This document shows, piece after piece, positions 17,483 to 24,717 of a stretch of 64,000 bases of DNA. Numbering within the stretch: position 1 is the stretch's first letter; the number at the start of each line of letters is the position of its first letter. The notes beneath the pieces are model-generated. The model saw only the letters and a program-made list of their open reading frames with translations, did no database searches and was not told the DNA's origin. The stretch is from JBCDCE01 sp039182515 (GTDB taxonomy: Bacteria > Pseudomonadota > Alphaproteobacteria > Rhodobacterales > Rhodobacteraceae): positions 1-64,000 of the forward strand of contig JBCDCE010000002.1 in NCBI GenBank assembly GCA_039182515.1. The letters are read 5' to 3'. A program made the translations under genes and the position numbers.

Positions 17483-17842
17483 TTAGCCCAGAAACAGAGC
17501 GCTTCCGAGAACGGCTGCAGATAAGAGTACAGCCACAGCCCACCGCAACGCACTGGGCTTTTGGCGCGATCTGCCCTTCAGGCGCCGCTCGATCCCGCGC
17601 GATTGAAATTGCAGCTTATGGTCTAAACTCGCCCACACGCGCGCGGGTGGTACAACCGCCGTGATCTCGTCGTTCAAAGGCATCAGCCGCGCAGACCAAG
17701 CTTGGATGTCGCACAAGACCTGGGCATCGCCCTTGTCCGCAGCTTCAACATCTTGCGCGGCCTCCGGAGATACGAGACCCAAGGCGATCTCGGCAGCCAC
17801 GAGCGCGTCGATCTTATCTTGCGAGGAGCGCGCGGGCGTCAT
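17483..17842 (-). CDS. short membrane-anchored anti-sigma factor-like protein
   Basis: A 119-residue protein overlapping the upstream sigma gene by four bases (ATGA). The N-terminal half (VAAEIALGLVSPEAAQDVEAA) resembles the zinc-free anti-sigma domain of RskA/ChrR-like proteins. One membrane span occupies about residues 99-117, and the protein stops right after it. The large C-terminal periplasmic domain of RskA is therefore missing. No frame continuation is visible beyond the stop. Role inferred: it holds the adjacent ECF sigma at the membrane. Confidence 0.65.
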   Translation of the reverse strand: MTPARSSQDKIDALVAAEIALGLVSPEAAQDVEAADKGDAQVLCDIQAWSARLMPLNDEITAVVPPARVWASLDHKLQFQSRGIERRLKGRSRQKPSALRWAVAVLLSAAVLGSALFLG

Positions 17843-18384
17843 TTGGTCATCCTTTGATGCAGATCAAAAAGCGCGCCGCGCAGCCAGGCGCGGGCATCAA
17901 GCTCTGATATCTTTCGCGTTTTTGCGAGGTCGGCGTAACTGCCGCCTTGCAAGTAAAGACGCCGAATGGCGCTGGCTTCCTGACTGGGCAGTTGGGCCAA
18001 ACTGCTTTTGAGATGAGAGGCGTCACTGGCGGCGGCGAGCCGCAGTTCAAGCGGTTGCTGACCGCGCAAGCGCAAAAAGAGCTGCGCCAAGACGGTTACA
18101 GGTTCTCCTTTTGCCGCTTGCACATAGTGTGCGGCGTCGCGTGCCAACATGATGAGCCACAAACGCGGCGAGAACAGCCCAGGTTGATAAGATTTGGCCT
18201 CTGCCCAGATCACCATAAAGACCCGTTCTAAAGCGGCCTCAGCGGTTTTCTTATTTGGTGTTCGTTCCAGCAAAAGACCAAAGAGCAGAGGGGACGCCAG
18301 CTGATAAAGCTCTTCAAAAGCCGCACGATCTTCGCGCGCCGTCAGGGCGATCAAATGCTCCATCCGGGTTTGCTCAGTGGCCAA
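17839..18384 (-). CDS. divergent ECF-type RNA polymerase sigma factor
   Basis: A 181-residue ECF sigma factor. Region 2 is about residues 18-85 (AFEELYQLASPLLFG and WLIMLARDAAHYVQ); region 4 is about 130-178 (LPSQEASAIRRLYLQGGSYADLAK). Both DNA-contact parts deviate from family consensus: the usual Arg-rich NRAIDRLR-like end of region 2 is RDAAHYVQ, and the GTVKS/T turn of region 4 is ELDARAW. It may recognise an unusual promoter or be degenerate. Coupled by ATGA to the anti-sigma gene; msrB follows. Confidence 0.75.
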   Translation of the reverse strand: MATEQTRMEHLIALTAREDRAAFEELYQLASPLLFGLLLERTPNKKTAEAALERVFMVIWAEAKSYQPGLFSPRLWLIMLARDAAHYVQAAKGEPVTVLAQLFLRLRGQQPLELRLAAASDASHLKSSLAQLPSQEASAIRRLYLQGGSYADLAKTRKISELDARAWLRGALFDLHQRMTK

Positions 18385-18529
18385 GGGGGGTCCTTACGTT
18401 ATTTCTGCGCGCTCAAACCGGCTCTATACGAGGCCAACCGTTTCATGCCGGGATAAACGAACGGTTGGTGCAAAACACGTATCAAATATGTTGCCAAAAA
18501 TGCGCGGGGAAAACGAGGGGTCCTGCAAC

Positions 18530-18565
18530 AAAAAAGCCCCGAAGCGATGCTTGGGGCCTTTTTCG
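18530..18565 (-). terminator. bidirectional terminator downstream of rpsU
   Basis: GCCCCGAAGC pairs with GCTTGGGGC around a 3-base loop, with an A-run on the left and a T-run on the right. On the minus strand it ends rpsU transcripts 75 bp after the stop and insulates the sigma gene downstream. Confidence 0.85.
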
Positions 18566-18639
18566 ATTAAAACGCGCGGGGAATATGCGAGATAGCGCCC
18601 ACGGAATTAAAAATGTGTGTCACACCGTCTCTCAGGCGC

Positions 18640-18846
18640 TTAAAGCATCCCTTCGCGCTGTGCTTTTTTACGAGCCAGCTTGCGGGCGCGGCGAATGGCT
18701 TCTGCCTTCTCGCGTGCTTTTTTCTCCGATGGTTTCTCGAAATGTTGCTTAAGCTTCATTTCCCGAAACACACCTTCACGTTGGAGTTTTTTCTTCAACG
18801 CGCGGAGCGCTTGATCGACGTTATTGTCGCGAACACTAACCTGCAT
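18640..18846 (-). CDS. rpsU: 30S ribosomal protein S21
   Basis: A 68-residue, very basic protein: MQVSVRDNNVDQALRALKKK start, central EGVFREMKLKQHFEKPSEKK, and an Arg/Lys-rich helical tail. These are standard S21 features. S21 helps the 30S subunit engage the anti-Shine-Dalgarno region during initiation. It is monocistronic, with its own promoter and terminator. Confidence 0.96.
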   Translation of the reverse strand: MQVSVRDNNVDQALRALKKKLQREGVFREMKLKQHFEKPSEKKAREKAEAIRRARKLARKKAQREGML

Positions 18847-18899
18847 GTGGTTGTCACCACCTTTCTAGATTTGAGTTGCAAGGATTTGCAGGAGGTGGC

Positions 18900-18928
18900 C
18901 CTATAGCAAGCGCCCCCTATGTTGTCTA
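18900..18928 (-). promoter_or_regulatory. candidate promoter for rpsU
   Basis: Read on the minus strand: TAGACA, 17 bp, TATAGG, about 55 bp upstream of the rpsU ATG. It sits in the 109-bp divergent gap shared with coq9. Confidence 0.4.
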
Positions 18929-18955
18929 GGACTTCAGCCTTAAAGGAGCCGTCTC

Positions 18956-19663
18956 ATGTCTCAAGCCGCCGCTCAATCGCCGCAACAGACACCCAAAATG
19001 CAGCTGTTAGAAGCCATTTTGATGCATGTCCCCTTTGATGGCTGGTCGCAAGCCGCGTTTAACGCGGCGATTCGAGATACGGAGCTTGCGCCGGGTTTGG
19101 CCAAATCCACCTGTCCACGCGGGGCCGTGGATTTGGCGGTGGCGTTTCATCAGATGGGGGATGCAAGCATGGTAAAAAGCCTGCGCAGCGCGTCTTTGGC
19201 TGATATGAAGATCCGCGAAAAGGTGACCTTTGCGGTCCGCACCCGGCTTGAAGCCATCACCGACAAAGAAGCCGTGCGCCGCGCAACAACGCTCTTTGCG
19301 CTGCCCCATCTGGCGGCGGATGGCGCCAAGCTTTTGTGGGGCACGTCCAATTTGATCTGGGATACCATCGGCGACACGTCTGACGATCTCAACTGGTACA
19401 CAAAGCGCGCCACACTTTCAGGTGTGTACGGAGCAACGGTGCTCTTTTGGTTGGGCGACGACGCACCAGACCATCAAGCCACTTGGGACTTCTTGGACCG
19501 GCGCATTGAGAACGTGATGCAGATCGAAAAGGCCAAAGCCCAAGTGCGCGAAGCGCCGGGCTTGTCCAAACTTCTAGCAGGCCCCAACTGGCTGGCCAGC
19601 AAGATCAAAGCGCCCACGAAGTTTCGCGCGCCTGATCTGCCCGGTGGATTTGGCGGCCTCTAA
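18956..19663 (+). CDS. coq9: COQ9 family ubiquinone biosynthesis protein
   Basis: A 235-residue protein of the COQ9 family, whose TetR-like helical fold binds lipid. In mitochondria COQ9 presents quinone intermediates to COQ7. The N-terminal WSQAAFNAAIRDTELAPG and the central HLAADGAKLLWGTSNLIWDTIGDTSDDLNWYTKRATL block are diagnostic, the latter covering the lipid-binding surface. The C-terminus ends in a flexible Pro/Gly-rich tail. It likely supports ubiquinone synthesis at the inner membrane. The neighbour is a quinone oxidoreductase 76 bp downstream. Confidence 0.93.
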   Translation: MSQAAAQSPQQTPKMQLLEAILMHVPFDGWSQAAFNAAIRDTELAPGLAKSTCPRGAVDLAVAFHQMGDASMVKSLRSASLADMKIREKVTFAVRTRLEAITDKEAVRRATTLFALPHLAADGAKLLWGTSNLIWDTIGDTSDDLNWYTKRATLSGVYGATVLFWLGDDAPDHQATWDFLDRRIENVMQIEKAKAQVREAPGLSKLLAGPNWLASKIKAPTKFRAPDLPGGFGGL

Positions 19664-19739
19664 GCTCTCATCAATGGGATGAATGGCCATTGGCCCATCA
19701 GACTGCTAGCACGAGCTGCACAGCCAGGAGATTTGCCCA

Positions 19740-20717
19740 ATGAGTGATATGCGCGTGACCGAAATCCAAAAGCCGGGAGGTCCTGAGGTGCTTGTCGAGG
19801 CGCGGAGGCCGCCACCCGCGCCCCGCTTTGGCGAGGTGGTGATCAAAGTGGCTTATGCGGGCGTGAACCGCCCCGATGCCCTGCAGCGCGCGGGGCTTTA
19901 TAATCCGCCACCAGATGCCAGCGATCTGCCGGGGCTCGAGGCTTCGGGCGAGATCGCGGAGATTGGCCCAGGCGTCACGGGGTGGAAGGTTGGGGACAAG
20001 GTTTGTGCCCTTTTGCCAGGCGGCGGTTATGCCGAATATGTGGCCACGCCCGCGGCCCATTGTATGGCCATTCCCGAGGGTATGAGCCTGGCCGAGGCCG
20101 GCGCGCTGCCGGAGACCGTGCTGACGGTCTGGTCCAACGTGGTGATGCGCGGTGGCCTAAAAGGCGGCGAACGCTTTTTGGTCCATGGCGGCAGCTCGGG
20201 CATTGGCACAATGGCCATTCAAATCGCGCGCGCTCTGGGCGCACGGGTCTTCGCCACGGCAGGATCTGAGGAAAAATGCCAAGCCTGCGTGCAGTTGGGC
20301 GCAGAACGGGCTCTGAATTACCGCGAGGCTGATTTTGTTGAGATGGCCCGCAGCATGGGTGGTATGGATCTCATCCTCGATATGGTGGGTGGGCCCTACA
20401 TTGCGCGTAATCTCAAATCGCTCGCAGATGATGGCCGCCTCGTACAGATTGCTTTCCTGCAAGGGCCTAAGACAGAGCTGAACTTCGTCCAGCTGATGAC
20501 CCGCCGTCTGACCATCACAGGCAGCACCCTGCGTCCGCAATCAGACGCGGCCAAAGCGCAGTACGTGCAAGAGGTCCAACGCCATGTCTGGCCCCTGATC
20601 GCGACAGGCAAAGTGGGTGTTGTGATGCACAAAACCTTTGACTTGGCCGAGGCCGCGCAAGCGCATGCTTATATGGAATCCAGCCAGCATATCGGAAAGC
20701 TGGTGTTGAAACTCTAG
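19740..20717 (+). CDS. NAD(P)H-quinone oxidoreductase, medium-chain dehydrogenase family
   Basis: A 325-residue zinc-independent MDR protein of the PIG3/TP53I3 type. The N-terminal GroES-like fold carries VAYAGVNRPDALQRAG (about residues 38-53). The NADPH-binding Rossmann motif is HGGSSGIGTMAIQIA (about 147-161). The C-terminal block QHIGKLVLKL ends the protein. Relatives reduce quinones by one electron using NADPH. It starts at ATG 19740, the first conserved methionine. Confidence 0.92.
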   Translation: MSDMRVTEIQKPGGPEVLVEARRPPPAPRFGEVVIKVAYAGVNRPDALQRAGLYNPPPDASDLPGLEASGEIAEIGPGVTGWKVGDKVCALLPGGGYAEYVATPAAHCMAIPEGMSLAEAGALPETVLTVWSNVVMRGGLKGGERFLVHGGSSGIGTMAIQIARALGARVFATAGSEEKCQACVQLGAERALNYREADFVEMARSMGGMDLILDMVGGPYIARNLKSLADDGRLVQIAFLQGPKTELNFVQLMTRRLTITGSTLRPQSDAAKAQYVQEVQRHVWPLIATGKVGVVMHKTFDLAEAAQAHAYMESSQHIGKLVLKL

Positions 20718-20816
20718 CACAAGAAGAGTCTCGACAGTCTTTATCAAATTTTAAGAGGTTCCAGTGTTTTTGAGGTCATAGCGCACTATTGCCCTGACTT
20801 CCGCACGAGGATCCTC

Positions 20817-21563
20817 ATGACACGCACATTGCCAAAACTGCTTGGTCTCGCAGCCTTTTGTGGCGCTTTAAGCGCTTCGCCCTCGCAGGCCGCAACGGTT
20901 ACGCTTGATTATCAAACAGACCATGCCTGGGGCAGCAATGTCTGGGCCAAAAGCGCGACAATCTTTCTGGATGGGCAATCGCATACCTATGGAGCGGGGC
21001 TCTTTCGATTGCGCAATGAGAGTGCCAACGCCGATCTTTTAGCCTTCTGCATCGACCTTTTCCAAATGTTGTCTTTGCCCGAACACTACGTGGCGGGCAC
21101 GCCCATTGTCACAGAAGACACCAAAGCTCAAATCGGCCAGCTCTATAACACCGGCTATGACAAAGTGATCGACGCGACGTCGGCTGCAGGCTTTCAATTG
21201 GCGTTGTGGGAAATTGCCACCGAAAACGGCGGCGATCTTGATCTGGGCGCAGGCCGGTTTTCGATTGGCGCCACGGGTGCTCAATACACAGCCGCCGGTA
21301 ACTTTCTGGGCGGGCTGACGGGCGTCGCAACCGCTAGTTACGATCCGCTCTATTTTGCCAGCTCCACAAGTCAGGACCTTGTGGGTCTTCAGCCCGGCAG
21401 TCTTTCTGCAGCCGCCGCTCCAATTGCAGACCCGCTCATCGGCGCCGTGGCCCCTGTGCCCACGCCTTGGTCGGTGGTGGGGATGGTCTCTGCCTGTGGG
21501 GCTCTGGGATGGATTGGTCGTCGCAGACGGCCCCAACGCCCTGATTTTACAGTAAAGGCATAA
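20817..21563 (+). CDS. secreted protein with thioester-domain-like core and VPxx-CTERM-like tail
   Basis: A 248-residue protein. A signal peptide (about 1-25, ending SPSQAA) leads to a core that resembles Cys-Gln thioester surface domains: Cys78 in AFCIDLFQ and Gln127 in GFQLALWEI, spaced and bordered as in that family (CID block, later Q-x-A-x-W). The C-terminus has VPTP (214-217), a hydrophobic stretch and RRRR (235-238), the three-part layout of VPLPA/PEP-CTERM sorting tails. A surface-anchored, possibly covalently binding adhesin is inferred; the thioester assignment rests on motif reading only. Confidence 0.6.
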   Translation: MTRTLPKLLGLAAFCGALSASPSQAATVTLDYQTDHAWGSNVWAKSATIFLDGQSHTYGAGLFRLRNESANADLLAFCIDLFQMLSLPEHYVAGTPIVTEDTKAQIGQLYNTGYDKVIDATSAAGFQLALWEIATENGGDLDLGAGRFSIGATGAQYTAAGNFLGGLTGVATASYDPLYFASSTSQDLVGLQPGSLSAAAAPIADPLIGAVAPVPTPWSVVGMVSACGALGWIGRRRRPQRPDFTVKA

Positions 21564-21588
21564 AAAAAGCGGCCCCGAAGGACCGCTT
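21562..21588 (-). terminator. Rho-independent terminator, minus strand
   Basis: On the minus strand AGCGGTCC and GGGCCGCT form a stem with a TTCG loop, followed by seven T. It lies 93 bp after the stop of the minus-strand hypothetical gene and abuts the stop of the plus-strand secreted protein. A T-run exists only on the minus side. Confidence 0.75.
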
Positions 21589-21680
21589 GGTAGAAAGTAA
21601 TTTTGGCAAATACGCTGCCAACAGGGAGTAAATCTTGACCCTACGTTAAGATGTTATCGCGAAAAGCGATAGTCTGGAAT

Positions 21681-22217
21681 TCATGACCTCTGTGGAAGAC
21701 CCAGTGGCAAAGCCTTTCCACGGGCTTTGGTAGGGCGCAAGGCGTGGGCGTTCGTCCTGGCCTGCGCTTCATAAATGACAAACCCCAACTGTGGCTCAAA
21801 CTGCATCAAGAGAGCTGCAAGCCGACCCGACACCCGCTGCGATCCACCCAGCCCAAGATGCCGCAAAAACCACTTGATCCCCAAAGCACAAAGCGGTGAT
21901 GCATAAGCGTCCTCAATGCGCACATCCAAGCGCGCCCGACCCCAAATCAGATCTTGCGCCAGCGCTTTGACCTCCGGCCAGTTTTTGCGAACAGCCCTGC
22001 GGGCTGCCCAGGCCGCTTCGGCCTGCTTAATGGCTCTAAAGGGATCGTCTTCCTGGCTGTGATAGCCGTGCCGCTTTTCGGGATGGCGTACAAACCATAC
22101 AAATTGGCCATCAAGGTCAATGCCGCGCGTGGCAGTGATCTTGCCGCAGTCGCCGCGCACGATGTGCCCGGTATCAAGCCACATCAGCACCCAGTTCGGT
22201 GTTGTATTCGAGGTCAT
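21681..22217 (-). CDS. conserved hypothetical protein
   Basis: A 178-residue protein with no motif I can assign. Notable blocks are the aromatic- and histidine-rich WFVRHPEKRHGYHSQEDDPF (about residues 41-60), a helical WAARRAVRKNW, and ALGIKWFLRHLGL near residue 118. The start is uncertain: ATG 22217 has no clear ribosome site, and ATG 22184 sits just before the stop of the overlapping upstream small ORF and may be used by coupling. No membrane segment or signal peptide is seen. Confidence 0.6.
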   Translation of the reverse strand: MTSNTTPNWVLMWLDTGHIVRGDCGKITATRGIDLDGQFVWFVRHPEKRHGYHSQEDDPFRAIKQAEAAWAARRAVRKNWPEVKALAQDLIWGRARLDVRIEDAYASPLCALGIKWFLRHLGLGGSQRVSGRLAALLMQFEPQLGFVIYEAQARTNAHALRPTKARGKALPLGLPQRS

Positions 22218-22320
22218 CTGTACTTGCAGCGAACTCTGCTTCCATCAGAGATGTCATCTGACGGTCGCGGGTCAGATTGGATTTTAAGGGCTCGTGAATA
22301 CGCCAATTGCGTCCGAACAT
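22174..22320 (-). CDS. small ORF, 48 residues, overlapping the next gene
   Basis: An ATG at 22320 is preceded by TTGGAGCC at about 8 bases, a better ribosome site than the downstream gene has. The 48-residue product starts MFGRNWRIHEPLKSN and ends in an acidic tail before the TGA at 22174. It overlaps the hypothetical gene by 44 bases in another frame. No family is recognised. It may be a real small protein or a leader whose translation controls the downstream start. Confidence 0.45.
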   Translation of the reverse strand: MFGRNWRIHEPLKSNLTRDRQMTSLMEAEFAASTDDLEYNTELGADVA

Positions 22321-22495
22321 ATCGGGGCTCCAATCAATAAATGTCTGCTAAAATCGCAGGACTTAAAAAAATTGATGAAAGGCCTTTCACTATGCGCCAG
22401 CTTTTAAGTTTCGCAGGCCAATCACTCCAGTCCGGAAAACATGACCCGTGCCACGAGGGGGCTTCGCCTCGGGTTTAGCGCTTATAAATCTCGGT

Positions 22496-23119
22496 TTATT
22501 GGCTTGGGCTGAAAAGCGCATCCTCCAGTGTACAATCGCGGATCACGTCTCGTCCGCACCTGCGTGGCTCCAGATCTTTCGTAAGGCAAATACGCACCTC
22601 CTGGATGCGTTTCGAGCGGCAGGTGACCGTCACCCCATCGGCCATGAGAGCAGGATTTGCTTGCAAAAATGCCTCTTCCACAACGCTGGCCGGCAGTTTC
22701 ACCTCGCGGTCCAATTTTAGGAAAACCGGGGGCGCTGTGATGCGGTCCATGGCCTTTTGGGAAAGGTCATAAAAGGCCGAAGCGCTCAAGCCACTGCAAC
22801 TGCCATGCTTTTTCCACTGGTGCCAAGCTGAGCCTGAGCTGCCAAAAAGGGCTGTTTGCCCCCGGGTCTGGCTGCGGCTGGGCGGGCGCTCAGACGTTTT
22901 GCAATAGCTCGGCCAGCCGGTGGTGTTTTGCGGCCAAAGCCCATGTAGGGTCCAGCCGTCTAGGCGGTCGCACTGTTCGCGGCCCTTCGCGTAGCCTTCA
23001 AGCTCACAAAAACTCGGCTCCCAGCTCAGGGCCAAAACATAGTAATCAAAATCACCCGCGCGCTCGCCTTCGCCATAAGCAAAGCTCACCGTCAAACACC
23101 ACATAACCAGCCAACGCAT
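22496..23119 (-). CDS. ribonuclease T2 family protein
   Basis: A 207-residue secreted RNase. A signal peptide (about 1-16) is followed by the two conserved catalytic blocks: WTLHGLWPQ with His59, and HQWKKHGSC with His100, Lys104 and His105. In classic T2 enzymes the residue after the first histidine of the second block is the catalytic Glu; here it is Gln101 (CAG codon). Eight or more cysteines fit a disulfide-stabilised periplasmic enzyme cleaving RNA via 2',3'-cyclic phosphates. It is divergent from trcR by 142 bp. Confidence 0.88.
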   Translation of the reverse strand: MRWLVMWCLTVSFAYGEGERAGDFDYYVLALSWEPSFCELEGYAKGREQCDRLDGWTLHGLWPQNTTGWPSYCKTSERPPSRSQTRGQTALFGSSGSAWHQWKKHGSCSGLSASAFYDLSQKAMDRITAPPVFLKLDREVKLPASVVEEAFLQANPALMADGVTVTCRSKRIQEVRICLTKDLEPRRCGRDVIRDCTLEDALFSPSQ

Positions 23120-23261
23120 GTTATAACCCTTTCCCTCTCAAGCCAGACCGCCTATATGGTGGTTAGATCCCCCACCAGCGCGATCCGATCCCAACCGGGA
23201 TAGCCTTAAGCCAGGCTGCGCGAAAGCCATGTTCGCGGGGAAAAAGAGAAAGAGAGAACCG

Positions 23262-24044
23262 ATGAGCAAACCGATTATGGCAAAAGCCACCGCAGTATGG
23301 CTGGTGGACAATACAACAATCAGTTTCAAGCAGATTGCTGATTTTTGCGGTTTGCATGAGCTCGAAGTGCAAGGTATCGCAGATGGCGATGTCGCCACGG
23401 GCGTGAAAGGGTTCGATCCGGTTGCCAATAACCAATTGGACGCCGAAGAAATCCAAAAGGCGGAAAACAACCCGCTGCATAAGCTTAAGCTAAAGTTTTA
23501 TGCGGCCGCGCAAGGCGAAGAGAAACGCCGTGGCCCACGCTATACGCCGCTCTCCAAACGGCAGGATCGTCCCGCCTCAATTCTGTGGTTGGTGAAGTTC
23601 CACCCAGAGCTGTCGGATGGTCAGATCTCTAAGCTTGTCGGCACCACAAAACCTACGATCCAAGCAATCCGCGAGCGCACCCACTGGAACATCTCCAATA
23701 TCCAACCCATCGATCCGGTGGCTTTGGGCCTTTGTAAGCAATCTGAGCTCGATGCCGCCGTGCAAAAAGCCGCGGCCAAAAAGGCCAAGGAAGGCGCGGT
23801 TATGTCAGACGATGAGCGCCGCAAGCTCGTCTCAACCGAGCAATCCCTTGGCACGGCCGATGGCATTGCGGGCTCCGAAGAACCCAAAATCCCAGCAGCG
23901 ATTTCCGGCTTGGAAACCTTCACGCTTGGCGATGCGCCTGAAGAAGAGAAAAGTGATCTCTTGGAAGACACAATCGTCGACGCCGACAGTTTCTTCAACT
24001 TGCCTGGCGACTCCTCTGACGAGGACGATGACGAACAGCCCTAA
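23262..24044 (+). CDS. trcR: cell cycle transcriptional regulator TrcR (DUF1013)
   Basis: A 260-residue alphaproteobacterial protein of the DUF1013 family, named TrcR in current databases. The N-terminus holds a helix-turn-helix-like block (TTISFKQIADFCGLHELEVQGIADG, about residues 17-41). A second repeated helix pair lies in ELSDGQISKLVGTTKPTIQAI (about 120-140). The last 60 residues are acidic and low in complexity, ending in a run of Asp/Glu. The start at 23262 follows an AGAGAG ribosome site; the frame is open 11 codons earlier. Regulation of cell-cycle transcription is from family knowledge. Confidence 0.88.
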   Translation: MSKPIMAKATAVWLVDNTTISFKQIADFCGLHELEVQGIADGDVATGVKGFDPVANNQLDAEEIQKAENNPLHKLKLKFYAAAQGEEKRRGPRYTPLSKRQDRPASILWLVKFHPELSDGQISKLVGTTKPTIQAIRERTHWNISNIQPIDPVALGLCKQSELDAAVQKAAAKKAKEGAVMSDDERRKLVSTEQSLGTADGIAGSEEPKIPAAISGLETFTLGDAPEEEKSDLLEDTIVDADSFFNLPGDSSDEDDDEQP

Positions 24045-24065
24045 GCCCACAAAGTGCTCCACCCT

Positions 24066-24088
24066 ATTTTTCCTTGGAGAAATACTCC
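24066..24088 (-). repeat. 23-bp dispersed intergenic motif, copy 4, with GC-rich extension
   Basis: On the minus strand it reads GGAGTATTTCTCCAAGGAAAA. It lies between the convergent ends of trcR and recR. Upstream of it on that strand is a GC-rich segment (24086-24123) beginning with GGGGCTCCGCCCC, an arrangement shared with copy 6 at 63478. Confidence 0.7.
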
Positions 24089-24123
24089 GGGGGAGCGCCG
24101 AAGGCGCGGGGGCGGAGCCCCTC

Positions 24124-24717
24124 TCAAAAACTCTGGCGTGCCTTAAGGGCGGCGGTGATTGTGCCGTCGTCCAAATAATCTAGCTCGCCGCCAATTGGCA
24201 CGCCCTGCGCAAGGGACGTGACTTTCACGCCTTGGAGCTGATCTGAGATGTAGTGGGCTGTGGTTTGCCCGTCTATTGTCGCATTCAGCGCAAGGATCAC
24301 TTCGGTGATCTCTTCGCTTTGCACCCGGTCCAAAAGCTTCGGGATCCGCAACTCGTCAGGCCCAATGGCATCAAGTGCAGATAGCGTCCCACCCAGCACG
24401 TGGTAACGCCCCTTAAATACCCCAGCACGTTCCATCGCCCAAAGATCCGCAACATCTTCGACCACGCAAATCTCGCCTGTCGCCCGCTTGTTGGACGCGC
24501 AGATCTCGCAAATATCGCTACTGGTGATATTGCCGCAATTCAGGCATTCGCGCGCCGTCGCCGCCACTTGAACCATGGCATCCGCAAGTGGTGTAAAAAG
24601 CAGTGATTTTTTCTTAATGAGATGCAAGACGGCGCGCCGCGCCGACCGAGGCCCAAGCCCCGGCACTTTCGCCAGCATCTCAATGAGCGCTTCAATATCC
24701 GAAGACGGCCCGCTCAT
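24124..24717 (-). CDS. recR: recombination mediator protein RecR
   Basis: A 197-residue protein of the RecFOR pathway, which loads RecA at gaps. It has an N-terminal helix-hairpin-helix (VPGLGPRSARRAVLHL, about residues 16-31), a C4 zinc finger (CLNCGNITSSDICEIC, about 55-70) and a Toprim domain starting ICVVEDVADLWAMER (about 78-92). The ATG at 24717 overlaps the stop of the upstream TraB/GumN gene (ATGA). It is the last gene of the dnaX-ybaB-traB-recR unit. Confidence 0.96.
   Translation of the reverse strand: MSGPSSDIEALIEMLAKVPGLGPRSARRAVLHLIKKKSLLFTPLADAMVQVAATARECLNCGNITSSDICEICASNKRATGEICVVEDVADLWAMERAGVFKGRYHVLGGTLSALDAIGPDELRIPKLLDRVQSEEITEVILALNATIDGQTTAHYISDQLQGVKVTSLAQGVPIGGELDYLDDGTITAALKARQSF

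Noticed and set aside
17201..17553. Continuation of the short anti-sigma factor in another frame
   Set aside because: The frames after its stop give Cys/Arg/Ser-rich translations unlike a periplasmic domain, so no frameshifted remainder is evident.
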